Assembly: GCA_958296055.1 (NCBI GenBank)
Contig: CATQHS010000001.1
Span: 1,314,277-1,378,276, forward strand
Reading direction: 5' to 3'
DNA length: 64,000 nt
Source: an uncultured Acidimicrobiales bacterium
GTDB taxonomy: Bacteria > Actinomycetota > Acidimicrobiia > Acidimicrobiales > Aldehydirespiratoraceae
Position numbers and translations under genes: made by a program. This document shows positions 1 to 9,018 of the stretch, piece by piece (within the stretch, counting starts at the first letter, position 1; each line of letters starts with the position of its first letter). The notes beneath the pieces were generated by a model. The model worked only from the letters and a program-made list of their open reading frames with translations, made no database searches and had not been told where the DNA came from.

Positions 1-423
1 CCGGGGGAAGATGTTGGGGTAGTTGAGGGCCGCCTCCACGTGGTTCAGGTCCATGTCGGCCAGGCGGGCCGCCTGCTGATAGGCGCCGGGGCGGAAGTCC
101 TCGTAGACGGCGGCCACGTTGCGCTGCTCAGAGCGGGGGATGCCGGCCGGGCCGTGCAGCAGGCCGGTGGGGGTGGCGCTGTCCTCGAAGAGCCACAGGT
201 CGCACCACTGCCCGTCGGGGTCGTCGCGTGCGAAGCCGTAGTGGCCGCCCTCGAACTTGAGCCGCACCTTCTCCCGCACCACCCGGGGGCCCCGGTCCCG
301 GTCTCGGGCGGGCAGCTCCGACTTCCACAGGTCCCGGGGCTCCATGACGTGGTCGTCGACGGAGATGATGAGGGGGAGGTCTTCCTCGGCCGGTGTCACC
401 GAGGCGGCGGGCTCGGCGGCCAT
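1..423 (-). CDS. Amidohydrolase (metal-dependent hydrolase), N-terminal part
   Basis: The reading frame is open from an ATG at 423 to the window edge, so only about 141 N-terminal residues are present. Near the N terminus it has ISVDDHVMEPRDLW, the opening strand of amidohydrolase-2 family TIM-barrel enzymes in which the Asp-x-His pair normally helps bind the catalytic metal. The following DLWLFEDS and the aromatic-rich stretch also fit that family, which includes decarboxylases and hydrolases of aromatic acids. The substrate cannot be told from this fragment. The second metal-binding His motifs lie beyond the window. It stands alone upstream, with about 130 bp of apparently empty, pyrimidine-rich sequence before the next gene. 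Confidence 0.7.
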   Translation of the reverse strand, partial: MAAEPAASVTPAEEDLPLIISVDDHVMEPRDLWKSELPARDRDRGPRVVREKVRLKFEGGHYGFARDDPDGQWCDLWLFEDSATPTGLLHGPAGIPRSEQRNVAAVYEDFRPGAYQQAARLADMDLNHVEAALNYPNIFPR

Positions 424-555
424 GGGCTCACCGTACCGCCCCGGCGGTCAGTCGCCTATGCTTGCGCCGCTCTGCCCCGCTCCGCTCCGCCGCGCCGCTC
501 CGGCAGTCAGGCACTAGCGCCTGCGTGAACGCCGCCGGTCGCCGGTTTCCGAGGG

Positions 556-948
556 TCAGGCGCCCAGATCGGACTCGCAGGCCTCCACCAGGTCCCGGTA
601 CCGGCGCCAGGTGTCCCTGTCCTCGTCGCTCAGGCGCCTGGGGTCGGGGTTCTCGCGGAGGGCGTCGTCGAGGGCCTTGAACTCCTCGAAGGTGAGGCCT
701 CGGTCCCCGCCGTTGGCATAGAGCCGGTCGAAGGAGCACTGGCAGAACTGGCGGGCGGTCGCGGCGTTCAAGCCCCCCTCGCCGTCGTTGGCTTCTTGAC
801 AGGCCTTCAGGTAGTTGGACTGGACGGCGAAATCGCCCTGCCGGGCCTCCTCCCAGTTGTCGGGATCGGAGTCCGAGCCGCATCCCGACAGCACCAGCCC
901 GACCGCCACCAGGGCGGCGATGAATCCGGGGCGGCGGGGGCGTCTCAT
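556..948 (-). CDS. Small secreted lipoprotein, function unknown
   Basis: A 130-residue protein. It begins with Arg-rich residues (MRRPRRPG), then a hydrophobic segment and a lipobox LSGC at about residues 20-23, so it should be processed by signal peptidase II and anchored at the outer face of the membrane. The mature part is acidic and helical, with four cysteines (in KACQEA, FCQCSF and EACESD) that could form disulfides or bind metal. I do not recognise the family. I chose the ATG at 948 because the signal peptide starts there; the open frame continues upstream only as an antisense shadow of the glycosylase gene. It follows that gene on the same strand after an 86-bp gap. Confidence 0.72.
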   Translation of the reverse strand: MRRPRRPGFIAALVAVGLVLSGCGSDSDPDNWEEARQGDFAVQSNYLKACQEANDGEGGLNAATARQFCQCSFDRLYANGGDRGLTFEEFKALDDALRENPDPRRLSDEDRDTWRRYRDLVEACESDLGA

Positions 949-1034
949 GGCGCTAAGAGAGTACCGCCGCCCGCTTCCGGGGCGGTTCTCGGGGTTCGGC
1001 GGCCGATCCCGGACCGGGCGCCCTTCGGGGATGC

Positions 1035-1721
1035 TCACCGGGCGGTTCCCAGGGCCCGGGCCCGGTCGAACACGGCGTCGAGCATCTCGGCGGTGAGTCG
1101 GCCGGTGAAGGTGTTCTGCTGGCTGACGTGGAAGCTGCACAGCAGGGTCCGCCCGTCGGCCAGCTCCGCCTCTGTCCCGTGGCCGAAGCGGGGCCGGGGC
1201 CGCAGGCCGAGCTCGCGGGCCATGGCCTGGTAGGCGAAGGCGCCCAGCGCCACGATCACCCGCAGGTTGGCCAGGGCGTCCAGCTCGCGCCGCAGGAAGG
1301 GCAGGCACCGGTCCCGCTCGTCGGGGGTCGGCTGGTTGTCGGGCGGGGCGCACTTGACCGGGGCGGTGATCCACGCCCCGGTGAGGGTCAGGCCGTCGCC
1401 CCGCCCGACCGAGTCGGGCCGGTTGGCGTACCCGGCCCGGTGCAGGGCCCGGTAGAGCCACTCGCCGGACCGGTCCCCGGTGAACATCCGCCCGGTGCGG
1501 TTGGCCCCGTGGGCGGCCGGGGCCAGCCCGACCACGAGCAGGTGGGCGTCGGGGTCGCCGAAGCCGGGCACGGGCCGGGCCCAGTAGTCCTCGTCCCGAT
1601 AGGCGGCCCGCTTGCGGCGGCCGACCTCCTCCCGCCACTCGACTAAGCGGGGGCAGACCCGGCACGCCTCCACGTCGGCGGCCACCGCGGCCAGCCGCCG
1701 GTTCCGCTCGGGGGAATCCAC
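1035..1721 (-). CDS. Uracil-DNA glycosylase, family 5 (UdgB-like)
   Basis: A 228-residue base-excision repair enzyme expected to remove uracil, and often hypoxanthine, from DNA. The N-terminal part has Cys-x2-Cys (ACRVCPRL), normally two of the four ligands of a 4Fe-4S cluster in families 4 and 5, and a further Cys in APVKCAPP. Motif A reads GLAPAAHGANRTGRMFTGD; the Ala-rich form without a catalytic Asp or Glu is what separates family 5 from family 4. Motif B is the C-terminal HVSQQNTFTGRLT. The gene is divergent from the phosphatase gene, with only about 27 bp between the two starts, so they share a promoter region. Confidence 0.85.
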   Translation of the reverse strand: MDSPERNRRLAAVAADVEACRVCPRLVEWREEVGRRKRAAYRDEDYWARPVPGFGDPDAHLLVVGLAPAAHGANRTGRMFTGDRSGEWLYRALHRAGYANRPDSVGRGDGLTLTGAWITAPVKCAPPDNQPTPDERDRCLPFLRRELDALANLRVIVALGAFAYQAMARELGLRPRPRFGHGTEAELADGRTLLCSFHVSQQNTFTGRLTAEMLDAVFDRARALGTAR

Positions 1722-1748
1722 CCCGAGCAGGCTACGTTGGCCGCAGCC

Positions 1749-2477
1749 ATGGCCTCCCCTTCCCCGGCTTCAGCCCCGGACACGGCCCCGAGCCCGAGTT
1801 CGCTCTCTCCCAAACCTGCGGCCGCCGACCCGGCCCGGAACTCGAGTGCGCACTCCTCCACCCTGGTGCTGTTCGTTCGCCACGGGCTGACCCCGACCAC
1901 CGGCGCCACCTTGCCGGGGCGGGCCCCGGGGCTGCACCTGGCCGAGGCCGGGGTCGAGCAGGCCCGGCGGGCGGCTGAGCGCATCGCCGCGGCGGGCGGG
2001 GTCGGCGCCGTCTACGCCTCGCCCCTGGAGCGGGCCCAACAGACGGCCGCTCCCATCGCCCGGGCCTGCGGGCTGAGGGTCCGGCGCCACGCCGGGCTGA
2101 ACGAGTGCGACTTCGGCCGGTGGACGGGCCGGAAGCTGGCCGGGCTGCGCAAGCGGCCGGAGTGGGCCACGGTGCAGCGCCACCCCAGCGGGTTCCGGTT
2201 CCCGGGCGGGGAGTCGTTCGCGGAGATGCAGAGCCGGGCCCTGGCCGCGGTGGCCACCATCGTGGCCCGCCATCCCGGCCAGAGGGTGGTGGCCGTCTCC
2301 CATGCCGACGTGATCAAGGCGGTGGCCGCTTCGGCCATGGGCACCCCCCTGGACCTCTTCCAGCGGATCCTGATCGACCCGGCCTCGGTCACCGCGGTCG
2401 CCTACGGCCCCGAGGGCCCGGTGGTGCTGTGCGTCAACAACACCGGCCAAGACCTGCCAGCCCGGCCAGGATCGTGA
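1749..2477 (+). CDS. Histidine phosphatase family protein (MSMEG_4193 type)
   Basis: A phosphoglycerate-mutase-fold protein of 242 residues. The phospho-accepting His is in FVRHGLTP, and the second catalytic His is in VVAVSHADVIKAV. The match to the MSMEG_4193 group rests on LPGRAPGLHLAEAG and on gene order: the next two genes are DUF3090 and SCO1664-type, the usual partners in actinobacteria. I prefer the ATG at 1749 over a TTG at 1737; TACGTT at 1733-1738 could be a -10 box, leaving almost no leader. About 37 residues precede the conserved core, so a later start such as the GTG near 1865 remains possible. It overlaps the next gene by 4 bp. The substrate is unknown. Confidence 0.82.
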   Translation: MASPSPASAPDTAPSPSSLSPKPAAADPARNSSAHSSTLVLFVRHGLTPTTGATLPGRAPGLHLAEAGVEQARRAAERIAAAGGVGAVYASPLERAQQTAAPIARACGLRVRRHAGLNECDFGRWTGRKLAGLRKRPEWATVQRHPSGFRFPGGESFAEMQSRALAAVATIVARHPGQRVVAVSHADVIKAVAASAMGTPLDLFQRILIDPASVTAVAYGPEGPVVLCVNNTGQDLPARPGS

Positions 2478-2974
2478 GCCAGTCGTTTCACTTCGAGGCG
2501 GACGAGCCGGTCACGGTGGGGACGTTGGGGCCCAAGGGCCAGCGGGTGTTCTATCTGCAGTGCCGGTCCCGGAACGGGCCGGTGTCGTTCAAGATGGAGA
2601 AGCAGCAGGTGGCGGCCCTGGCCGAATACCTCGACCGGGTGCTCGAGGGCCTCCCTCCGGCCTCAGTGGGCGATCCCCCGACCGACTTCGACCTGCGGGC
2701 TCCGGTGGAGGCCGAGTGGGCGGTGGGGGCCATGGGCGTGGCCTACGACACCGAGGGCGACCGGATCATCCTGGTGGCCGAGGAGCGGGCCGAAGACGAC
2801 GCCGAGGACTCGGCGGCCGAGCCCGCCTCGGCCCGGTTCACGCTGACCCGGGAGCAGGTGGTCGGTTTCGTCGGCCGGGCCCGGACCGTGGTGGCCGCGG
2901 GCCGCCCGCCCTGCCCGTTCTGCGCCCGCCCGCTGGAGGAGGCCCACGGAGACTGGTGTCCGTGCCACAACTGA
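2474..2974 (+). CDS. DUF3090 family protein
   Basis: A 166-residue protein starting at GTG 2474, overlapping the stop of the phosphatase gene (GTGA), which implies translational coupling. It shows the DUF3090 pattern: an N-terminal strand with GTLGPKGQRVFYLQ, a helix with EKQQVAALAEYLDRVL, and a C-terminal CPFC/CPCHN pair separated by about 15 residues that looks like a zinc-binding knuckle. An acidic linker (AEERAEDDAEDSAAEP) sits before the last domain. DUF3090 proteins are conserved in actinobacteria next to the phosphatase and SCO1664-like genes, but no reaction is known. The conserved trio suggests one shared pathway. Confidence 0.85.
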   Translation: MSQSFHFEADEPVTVGTLGPKGQRVFYLQCRSRNGPVSFKMEKQQVAALAEYLDRVLEGLPPASVGDPPTDFDLRAPVEAEWAVGAMGVAYDTEGDRIILVAEERAEDDAEDSAAEPASARFTLTREQVVGFVGRARTVVAAGRPPCPFCARPLEEAHGDWCPCHN

Positions 2975-2993
2975 GCCGGCGGAGCCGCTGCCG

Positions 2994-3791
2994 GTGCCGC
3001 CGAGGCGGTGCCGCGCCCTTCGGGCCGGGCCGCTGAGCCCGGTGCCGCCGCCGGAGGAATCGCCGTTTCTGGACCGACCCCCCATTGAGACGGGCCGAGC
3101 CCTGGAGCTGCTGGCCACCGGCGAGCTGGAGATCGTGGGCCGGATGCCCTACAGCTCCAACGCCACCTTCTTGGTCGATTTGGCCGATGGAGGGGAGCTG
3201 GTCGCCCAGGCCATTTACAAGCCGATCCGGGGCGAGCGGCCGCTGTGGGACTTCCCGCCCGGAATCGCCCACCGGGAGGCGGCCGCCTTCGCCGTGGACC
3301 AGGCCCTGGGCTGGGATCTGGTCCCCCCCACCGTCATGCGCTCCGAGGCCCCGTTCGGGGCGGGCTCGCTCCAGCTCTTCGTCCCGTTCCATCACGAGGA
3401 GCACTACTTCACCCTGCGGGACCGCCCGGATCACCGCCTTGAGCTGGAGCGGATATGCGCCTTAGACGTCGTCATCAACAACACCGACCGCAAGTCGGGC
3501 CACTGCCTGTTGGGCACCGACGGCACGATCTGGGCCATCGACAACAACCTGTCGTTCCACCACGAGTTCAAGCTGCGGACGGTGCTGTGGGACTTCGCGG
3601 ACCAGGACCTGCCCGCCTCGGTCGGCGACGACCTGCGGGGCCTGCTGGAGGCCGGCCTGCCCGAGCCGCTGCCGGAGATCCTCACCCCGATCGAGCGGGA
3701 GGCCACCCTGGCCCGCACCCGAGCCCTGGTCACCGCCGACCGGTTCCCCGTCGACGAAAACGGCCGCCGCTGGCCCTGGCCCCTGGTCTGA
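2994..3791 (+). CDS. SCO1664 family protein (PI3/4-kinase-like fold)
   Basis: Third gene of the actinobacterial module, 265 residues from GTG 2994. The core begins at about residue 30 with LLATGELEIVGRMPYSSNATFL, then LVAQAIYKPIRGERPLWDFP (likely the ATP-binding Lys strand). ALDVVINNTDRKSGH and WAIDNNLSFHHEF follow, which resemble the catalytic HxDxxxxN-like and metal-binding DN loops of the phosphatidylinositol 3/4-kinase fold. The real substrate is not known. The start is uncertain: a second in-frame GTG lies at about 3039 and a GGAGGAAT stretch near 3053 has no standard start codon after it. In many actinobacteria mshC follows this gene; here the low-G+C island begins instead. Confidence 0.82.
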   Translation: MPPRRCRALRAGPLSPVPPPEESPFLDRPPIETGRALELLATGELEIVGRMPYSSNATFLVDLADGGELVAQAIYKPIRGERPLWDFPPGIAHREAAAFAVDQALGWDLVPPTVMRSEAPFGAGSLQLFVPFHHEEHYFTLRDRPDHRLELERICALDVVINNTDRKSGHCLLGTDGTIWAIDNNLSFHHEFKLRTVLWDFADQDLPASVGDDLRGLLEAGLPEPLPEILTPIEREATLARTRALVTADRFPVDENGRRWPWPLV

Positions 3792-3804
3792 CCACCTGGG
3801 CCGG

Positions 3805-4353
3805 TCACATAGAGAAATAGCCGGGTCCTCGTTGTTTGTTGTGAACGCGTCTCAGGGATCGACCTGCTGCTTCTATCTCTATGGCGATCTGGTCTGCATC
3901 GCTAGCTGTAATCTCATGCAAGGCAACGGCTTCTCTGAGAATGTCGACTGAGTCGATTACGTTCTCGCTTCCCAGGGAGGATCGTTGTCTCGCGAAATTG
4001 TACGCTGCGTTGTCATCCGTGGCGAACTGGCCTCGAAACTTCTCGGCGAAGTAAATGCTTTGAGCCTCCCCTAAGTGGGCATTTGAGGGATCTTCTGGCA
4101 TCATGAGCACCGTTTGCAGCCAGTAGATTTTTCTGGTCTCTGCTTGGGTTGGATCTTCAGGCGTTCCCAGCCATGATTCTCTGAGGATTGCAGCGCAATG
4201 CGCCGTTTGAGCGGCAGCACCGGCGATTTCTTTTTGCACGCCTTTCGTCCATCTTGGCTTCGGCCGATGTTCGTGGCGATTCTTCAAAATATCCATCCGC
4301 GAGACGGCTGCGAAATGCCGTAATGTGACAGCATCATACAACACCGGCCCCAT
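3805..4353 (-). CDS. Putative PIN-domain protein (toxin candidate)
   Basis: A 182-residue protein encoded in a stretch of about 50% G+C, far below its neighbours, so probably acquired by transfer. The N terminus VLYDAVTLRHFAAVSRMDIL matches the first strand of PIN-domain ribonucleases. Candidate acidic metal ligands are D7, E42, E96 and D113/D114 in QFATDDNAAYNF, in the order and spacing seen in that fold. It lies 21 bp downstream of the XRE/ImmA gene on the same strand. PIN proteins paired with an HTH-metallopeptidase partner are a known arrangement, so I infer a toxin-antitoxin-like unit in which this is the nuclease. No direct family match could be run. Confidence 0.6.
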   Translation of the reverse strand: MGPVLYDAVTLRHFAAVSRMDILKNRHEHRPKPRWTKGVQKEIAGAAAQTAHCAAILRESWLGTPEDPTQAETRKIYWLQTVLMMPEDPSNAHLGEAQSIYFAEKFRGQFATDDNAAYNFARQRSSLGSENVIDSVDILREAVALHEITASDADQIAIEIEAAGRSLRRVHNKQRGPGYFSM

Positions 4354-4374
4354 GAATCCTGCCCGGTTCGTCAG

Positions 4375-5589
4375 TTACGCGGCTACTGGGTCAGCGTCAA
4401 AAGCCGATCTTGCTGCCTCGTCTGAGTCGGGCGGTGAGGAATAATCGCCGTTAATGGCATCGGTCGATTCTGATCCTACAGATTCGATTCCTTCAAGCAG
4501 ATCGTCAACGTCAACATCAAGCAGCCCAGCGAGAGGTCTGGCGCTGACAGTTCCATCCATCACGCCGCGCCAGCACCGCTTCGTGAGCAGACCGGGCGGA
4601 CGTCTCTCAGGTCTAGTACCGCGTGCAGAAAGCAACGTTCGGGAGAGATCAGTGTCTCTGAGAGCGTGGATAAGACCGGGCCAACTCGTGGATTGAAGCT
4701 GATCGCGGCCGTGTGCGTTGATGACTTTGAGATTATGTAGACGATAGATTAGCGATTCGTAACTCACACCAAATCTGAGTAGCATATGTGCTAAAGATTC
4801 GGCTCCACGCCCATATTTGCCAATGATTTCTTGTATATCTATTTCGGGCATCAACAAGACGGCAGCAAATGCGTTCGCGGAGCGCTCGCTGTCAGTTAAA
4901 CCACGCAGGTGTCTGTCAATGTGGAAGAGGCATCCGTCCTGGTTCAATACATGGCCTAGTTCGTGAGCGAGCGTGAACAACGCCCGTGGCGTCGGCTGAT
5001 CGGCGTTGACCAGAATGAAGGGAAATTCAGTGTCGGTGATTGAAGCCCCTAAGGGAGCGCCCCCTTCGCGGACTTCAACCATCACGTCGACGCCCATGCA
5101 TGTCTCAATGGTCGCAGCCAGATCAGTCAATCGGTTGTTCCGGTGATCGGTATACCCGAGTTGAGCGACAGCCCATTTAGCTAGACTGTCGGCATAACTA
5201 AGCCATGTATGCGATGATTCCTGCCGTGGTGCATTGTCAATTTTGGCGGGGATCGAAGCATGGTGGCCATTAAGGCTCAGCACGTGATGCAATTCTGCCA
5301 GCGATGTGAGGCGTCTCACCGTTGCACATGAAACTTCCTCGCCGTTCGTGCGGGTTGCAACCGGGAGGCGCCCAAGCAGTGAATCAGGCTCGAGGATTGC
5401 CATCGGTGAGACCCCCAAAGACCTTGCTATGGCGAAGAGCTCTTCAGCCTCTAAATCCCGGTCACCGCGCTCTAAGTCGTGCACCGTGTCAGCGTCAAAC
5501 CCCGCCGCCTCGGCCAACCTGGGGGCGGCAAGACCAGCATGCTCCCTCAGCCGCCGGAGCTGGCCGCCGACGCAGGTTCCTTCCCCCAT
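4375..5589 (-). CDS. XRE-type HTH regulator with ImmA/IrrE metallopeptidase domain
   Basis: A 404-residue two-domain protein. Residues about 8-65 form a Cro/C1-type helix-turn-helix (LRRLREHAGLAAPRLAEAAG, then VHDLERGDRDLEAEELFAIA). Residues about 130-290 are a zinc peptidase of the ImmA/IrrE class with HELGH at 209-213 and the third ligand probably E235 in LTDSERSANAFAAVLLMP. Such proteins cleave or control a repressor or partner. The start is ATG 5589, with GGAG just upstream; the open frame runs on to 6009 only as a shadow of the helicase. Base composition is low like the PIN gene, with which it forms an apparent operon. The C-terminal 120 residues have no domain I recognise. Confidence 0.82.
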   Translation of the reverse strand: MGEGTCVGGQLRRLREHAGLAAPRLAEAAGFDADTVHDLERGDRDLEAEELFAIARSLGVSPMAILEPDSLLGRLPVATRTNGEEVSCATVRRLTSLAELHHVLSLNGHHASIPAKIDNAPRQESSHTWLSYADSLAKWAVAQLGYTDHRNNRLTDLAATIETCMGVDVMVEVREGGAPLGASITDTEFPFILVNADQPTPRALFTLAHELGHVLNQDGCLFHIDRHLRGLTDSERSANAFAAVLLMPEIDIQEIIGKYGRGAESLAHMLLRFGVSYESLIYRLHNLKVINAHGRDQLQSTSWPGLIHALRDTDLSRTLLSARGTRPERRPPGLLTKRCWRGVMDGTVSARPLAGLLDVDVDDLLEGIESVGSESTDAINGDYSSPPDSDEAARSAFDADPVAA

Positions 5590-5621
5590 CTGCTCCAGTA
5601 TCGCCCGAACCGCCCGAAAAA

Positions 5622-7064
5622 TCAAACCCCAACGGGAGGCCAACCCGGCCCGGATTCGGTGGTCGGGTCGAGGGCAGCGAGGTCGTCGGCGAGCATGTGC
5701 AGGAACTCGTCTCGCTCGTCGTTGGGGTCGGTGATGGGGCGGCCGGTGCGCAGCTCGGTGGAGTTTCTTCTCAACGCCGCCTCGCGGATCGCCCGGAGAT
5801 CGGATTTGACGTCGAGATCGCCGAAGCAGGCCACGAGGCTTTCTCTGGGCACAGTGTTGGAGACAGAGGAGACGACCGCCACCGGGCGGCCGATGATCGG
5901 CAGTTCCGCGATCAGCGAGAGGTCCTCGACGGAGGCGATATCGAGGACCGCGGCTGGGCCCGCTCCAGGCGCCCGTCTGCGTCGGCCACCCCAGACGGTC
6001 TCGATCCACGCCGACAGCGGGTCGGACTTGAACCCGTCGGGGTCGGTCGGGGCGGCACCAGGGTTGTTGACCCGCTCAATCAGCCCGGCCTGCTCCCCTG
6101 CGACACCAGCGGGGGCGCGGGTGGAGCGGCGGAGCGTTTCGCCGATCACGTCGTCGGGCGCCACCTCGGCGCCGAAGAGCTCGGAGGCCACGGCGGCGAG
6201 ACGGGCCTGCCGGTCGGCGGGGCTGCCCTGGCTGGACAGAGTGGCCGAGGTTCCCACGAACAGCAGTCGCGGGCTGCTTCCCCGGCCGGCTCGGGCGGCG
6301 GCCTGGCGGACCCGGCGCACCAGCATGGCCACGTCTGAGCCTTGGCGGCCCCGGTAGGTGTGCAACTCGTCGAGCACCAGGAAGCGCAGGTTCCCGAACT
6401 GCTCCCTCAGTGCCCGGTCGTAGACCCGGGTGAGGATCAACTCCAGCATGGAGTAGTTGGTCAACAAGATGTCGGGAGGGTTGGCCAGGATCGCATCTCT
6501 GGCCTCGTCTCGGTCTTGGCCGGTGTAGCGCTGGTAGGTCACCGGCTGGTTCTCGGCCCACGGGCCGTGCTTCAGGAACTTGTCCAGCTCCTCCATCTGG
6601 CTGTTAGCCAGGGCGTTCATGGGGTACACCACGATGGCCTTGACGCCCTGGCCGGAGCCGGTGCGCAGGACATGGTCCACGATCGGGATGATGTAGGCCA
6701 GGCTCTTGCCCGAACCGGTGCCCGTGGTCAGCAGGTAGTTGCGGCCCGCCTGCGCGGCGGCAACGGCTTCGGCCTGGTGCCGGTGCAGCGTGAGCCTCCG
6801 GCCCTGGGGATCGTGCTCGCTCTTGCCGGTGCGGAAGACGTGGGCCGTATCCGGGTGCAGCGTCCCGCGGGCTGTGAGGTCGTCGATGGTCCCGCCCGGC
6901 TCGAAACTCGGGTTGAGGGCCAGCATCGGATGCGGCCACATCGACTCATCGTCGAGGGCCGCCTCGAACTTGGACCGCAGGTCGGGGTCGGCGATGCGCA
7001 CGAAGCTCGACGAGTACCGCCGGTACTCGTCGATCAGCCCCTCCCGCAGGCCGAACACATCCAT
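5622..7064 (-). pseudogene. DEAD/DEAH helicase (COG1205-like), C-terminally truncated
   Basis: The 480-residue open frame holds only the first half of a large helicase. Seen: a conserved N terminus [17 protein letters not shown], Walker A TGTGSGKS at 114-121, motif Ib-like YPMNALANSQ, motif II DELH at 232-235 and motif III GTSATL. The second RecA domain with motifs IV-VI and the Cys-rich C-terminal domain usual in YprA/MrfA-type and defence-island helicases are missing. The frame ends after GPGWPPVGV, 33 bp before the start of the XRE/ImmA gene, exactly where base composition drops. The simplest reading is that the toxin-antitoxin-like island replaced the 3' half. Whether the fragment is still made is unknown. 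Confidence 0.72.
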
Positions 7065-7160
7065 GCTCCCGACGCTAACGGCCCGGCCAGCCGCGGGCGG
7101 CTCGGCGGGCCTTCTGGGAGCGGATCGGGCGGGGAGAGCGGGAGCGCTGACCCAGGGCGG

Positions 7161-8135
7161 TCAGCGGGCTTCTAGGGCTTCGATCAGCTTGGGCAGCACC
7201 TTGTGGACGTCGCCCACGATGCCGAGGTCGGCGATGGAGAAGATGGGGGCCTCGGAGTCCTTGTTGATGGCGATTATGTTCTTCGAGCCCTTCATGCCCA
7301 CCAGATGCTGGGTGGCCCCGGAGATGCCGCAGGCGATGTAGACGGTGGGCTTGACCACCTTGCCGGTCTGGCCCACCTGGTAGCTGTAGGGCACCCAGCC
7401 CGCGTCCACGATGGCCCGGCTGGCGCCGGGGGCGGCCCCCAGGGCCCGGGCCAGGCGCTCAATCATGGCGTAGGCGTCCTTGCCGCCCAGCCCCCGGCCG
7501 CCCGACACCACCACGGCGGCCTCGTCGAGCTTGGGGCCCTCGGACTCCTCGGCGAACCGGTCCCGCACTACGGCCCCGCCGGCCGCGCCCACATCGGGCA
7601 CCGCCAGGGCCTTCACCTCGGCCGGGGGGCCGCCCGTCGGGGAGGGCTCGAACGACTTGGGCCGCACCAGCCAGATCCCGGGCCCGTCCCCGGTGAACCG
7701 GGACGTGACGTTGGTGGCGCCGCCGAACACCGGCTCGACGCCGGCGATCTGGTCGCCGTCAAGGCGCAGGTCCACCACGTTGGACAGCACCGGAACGTCG
7801 AGCTTCACCGACAGGCGGGCGGCCACGTCCCGGCCGTCGTAGGTGGTGCCCAGCATGAAGGCGTCGGGCGCGGCCACCGCCCCGGAATCGATGGCCGCCG
7901 CCACCGCCGAGGCCACCGACACCCCCTGCAGGGCGCCGTCGAGAGGCCCGGTGGCGTACACGGCGGTCACCCCGTGGTCGCCCAGGGTGGCCGCGCATCC
8001 CTCGCCGTCGGACCCGCAGAACACCTCGACGCTGTCGGCCATGGTCCGGGCCTTGGCCAATATCTCCAGGGTGATGGTGGCCACCCCGCCGTCGGCGCCG
8101 GCCTCCCCGAACACCCAGATCCGCTCCAGTGCCAT
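7161..8135 (-). CDS. etfA: Electron transfer flavoprotein alpha subunit
   Basis: A 324-residue FAD-binding subunit of the soluble ETF dimer that collects electrons from acyl-CoA and other flavin dehydrogenases and passes them to the quinone pool. The C-terminal FAD domain carries VSGGRGLGG (about 211-219), [20 protein letters not shown] and [21 protein letters not shown], all hallmarks of EtfA. The N-terminal domain reads [21 protein letters not shown]. It lies 9 bp after etfB on the same strand, so the two form an operon in beta-alpha order. Nothing is odd about length or motifs. The electron donor dehydrogenases and ETF:quinone oxidoreductase are not in the window. Confidence 0.97.
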   Translation of the reverse strand: MALERIWVFGEAGADGGVATITLEILAKARTMADSVEVFCGSDGEGCAATLGDHGVTAVYATGPLDGALQGVSVASAVAAAIDSGAVAAPDAFMLGTTYDGRDVAARLSVKLDVPVLSNVVDLRLDGDQIAGVEPVFGGATNVTSRFTGDGPGIWLVRPKSFEPSPTGGPPAEVKALAVPDVGAAGGAVVRDRFAEESEGPKLDEAAVVVSGGRGLGGKDAYAMIERLARALGAAPGASRAIVDAGWVPYSYQVGQTGKVVKPTVYIACGISGATQHLVGMKGSKNIIAINKDSEAPIFSIADLGIVGDVHKVLPKLIEALEAR

Positions 8136-8144
8136 CGCCGCCTC

Positions 8145-8924
8145 CTACAGAACCTTGAGCTCGTCGAGGAAGGCGACGACCCGCTCGTGGGCGTCGCCCT
8201 CGTCGGTCACGATCTCGCCCGACTCCCGGGCCGGCGCGGCGGCGACGTCGACGATCTCCTGGCCGCCCCCGGCCCAGCCGACCTGGCCGGGCTCGAGCCC
8301 GAGGTCGGCGATCCCCAACTGGTCCACCGGCTTTTTCTTGGCCGCCATGATCCCCCTGAACGACGGGTATCGGGGCTCGACCACGCCGGCGGTCACCGAC
8401 ACCAGCGCAGGCAGCGGGCACTCCACCAGGTCGTAGCCGGCCTCGGTCTGGCGCCTCACCGTGGCCGTGCCGCCGCTGACCGCCACCTCCTTGGCGAAGG
8501 TGACCGACGGCAGCCCCAGCAGCTCGGCCACTTGGGCGGGGACCACCCCGGTGTAGCCGTCGGTGGACTCGGTGGCGGCCAAGACCAGGTCGGGCTCGGC
8601 CCGCTCGATAGCCCGGGCCAGCACCTTGGCCGTGGTCAGGGCGTCAGACCCGGCCAGGGCCTCGTCGCTGATCAGCGTGGCCGAGTCGGCCCCCATGGCC
8701 AGGGCGGTCCGCAGCCCGCTCACCTCGCGGTTGGGCACCATCGAAACCAGGTGGACCGAGCCCCCGCCGGCCGCGTCCACGAGCTGCAGGGCCATCTCCA
8801 CGCCGTAGGAGTCCGACTCGTCGATTATGAGCTTGACGTCCCGCTTCAGCGTCTTAGTGTCGGGGTCCAGCGACCCCGGATCGGCGGGATCGGGAATCTG
8901 CTTCACGCAGACGACGATCTTCAT
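8145..8924 (-). CDS. etfB: Electron transfer flavoprotein beta subunit
   Basis: A 259-residue AMP-binding subunit of ETF. It starts MKIVVCVKQIPDPADPGSLD and has the beta-family motifs INESD-like IDESDSYGVEMALQL, the glycine-rich segment ATESTDGYTGVVPAQVAELL, and the recognition-loop region EVAVSGGTATVRRQTEAG followed by LPALVSVTAGVVEPRYPSFRGIMAAKKK. It is the first gene of the etfBA operon. On the minus strand CACAAT (8932-8937) lies 7 bp before the ATG and could serve as a -10 box with a nearly absent leader; this is weak evidence. The plus-strand lipid kinase gene is divergent from it. Confidence 0.96.
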   Translation of the reverse strand: MKIVVCVKQIPDPADPGSLDPDTKTLKRDVKLIIDESDSYGVEMALQLVDAAGGGSVHLVSMVPNREVSGLRTALAMGADSATLISDEALAGSDALTTAKVLARAIERAEPDLVLAATESTDGYTGVVPAQVAELLGLPSVTFAKEVAVSGGTATVRRQTEAGYDLVECPLPALVSVTAGVVEPRYPSFRGIMAAKKKPVDQLGIADLGLEPGQVGWAGGGQEIVDVAAAPARESGEIVTDEGDAHERVVAFLDELKVL

Positions 8925-9018
8925 AGCCCGAATTGTGCCAGTATCAGGCCCCGATTCAACATGGGAGGGCGGGGCCCGGTCGACGGGCCAACCCGATCAA
9001 CGAACCAGAGGAGGATCG

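Noticed and set aside
5322-6357. Plus-strand frames over the helicase and XRE/ImmA genes
   Set aside because: They are antisense shadows; the minus-strand genes have clear catalytic motifs.
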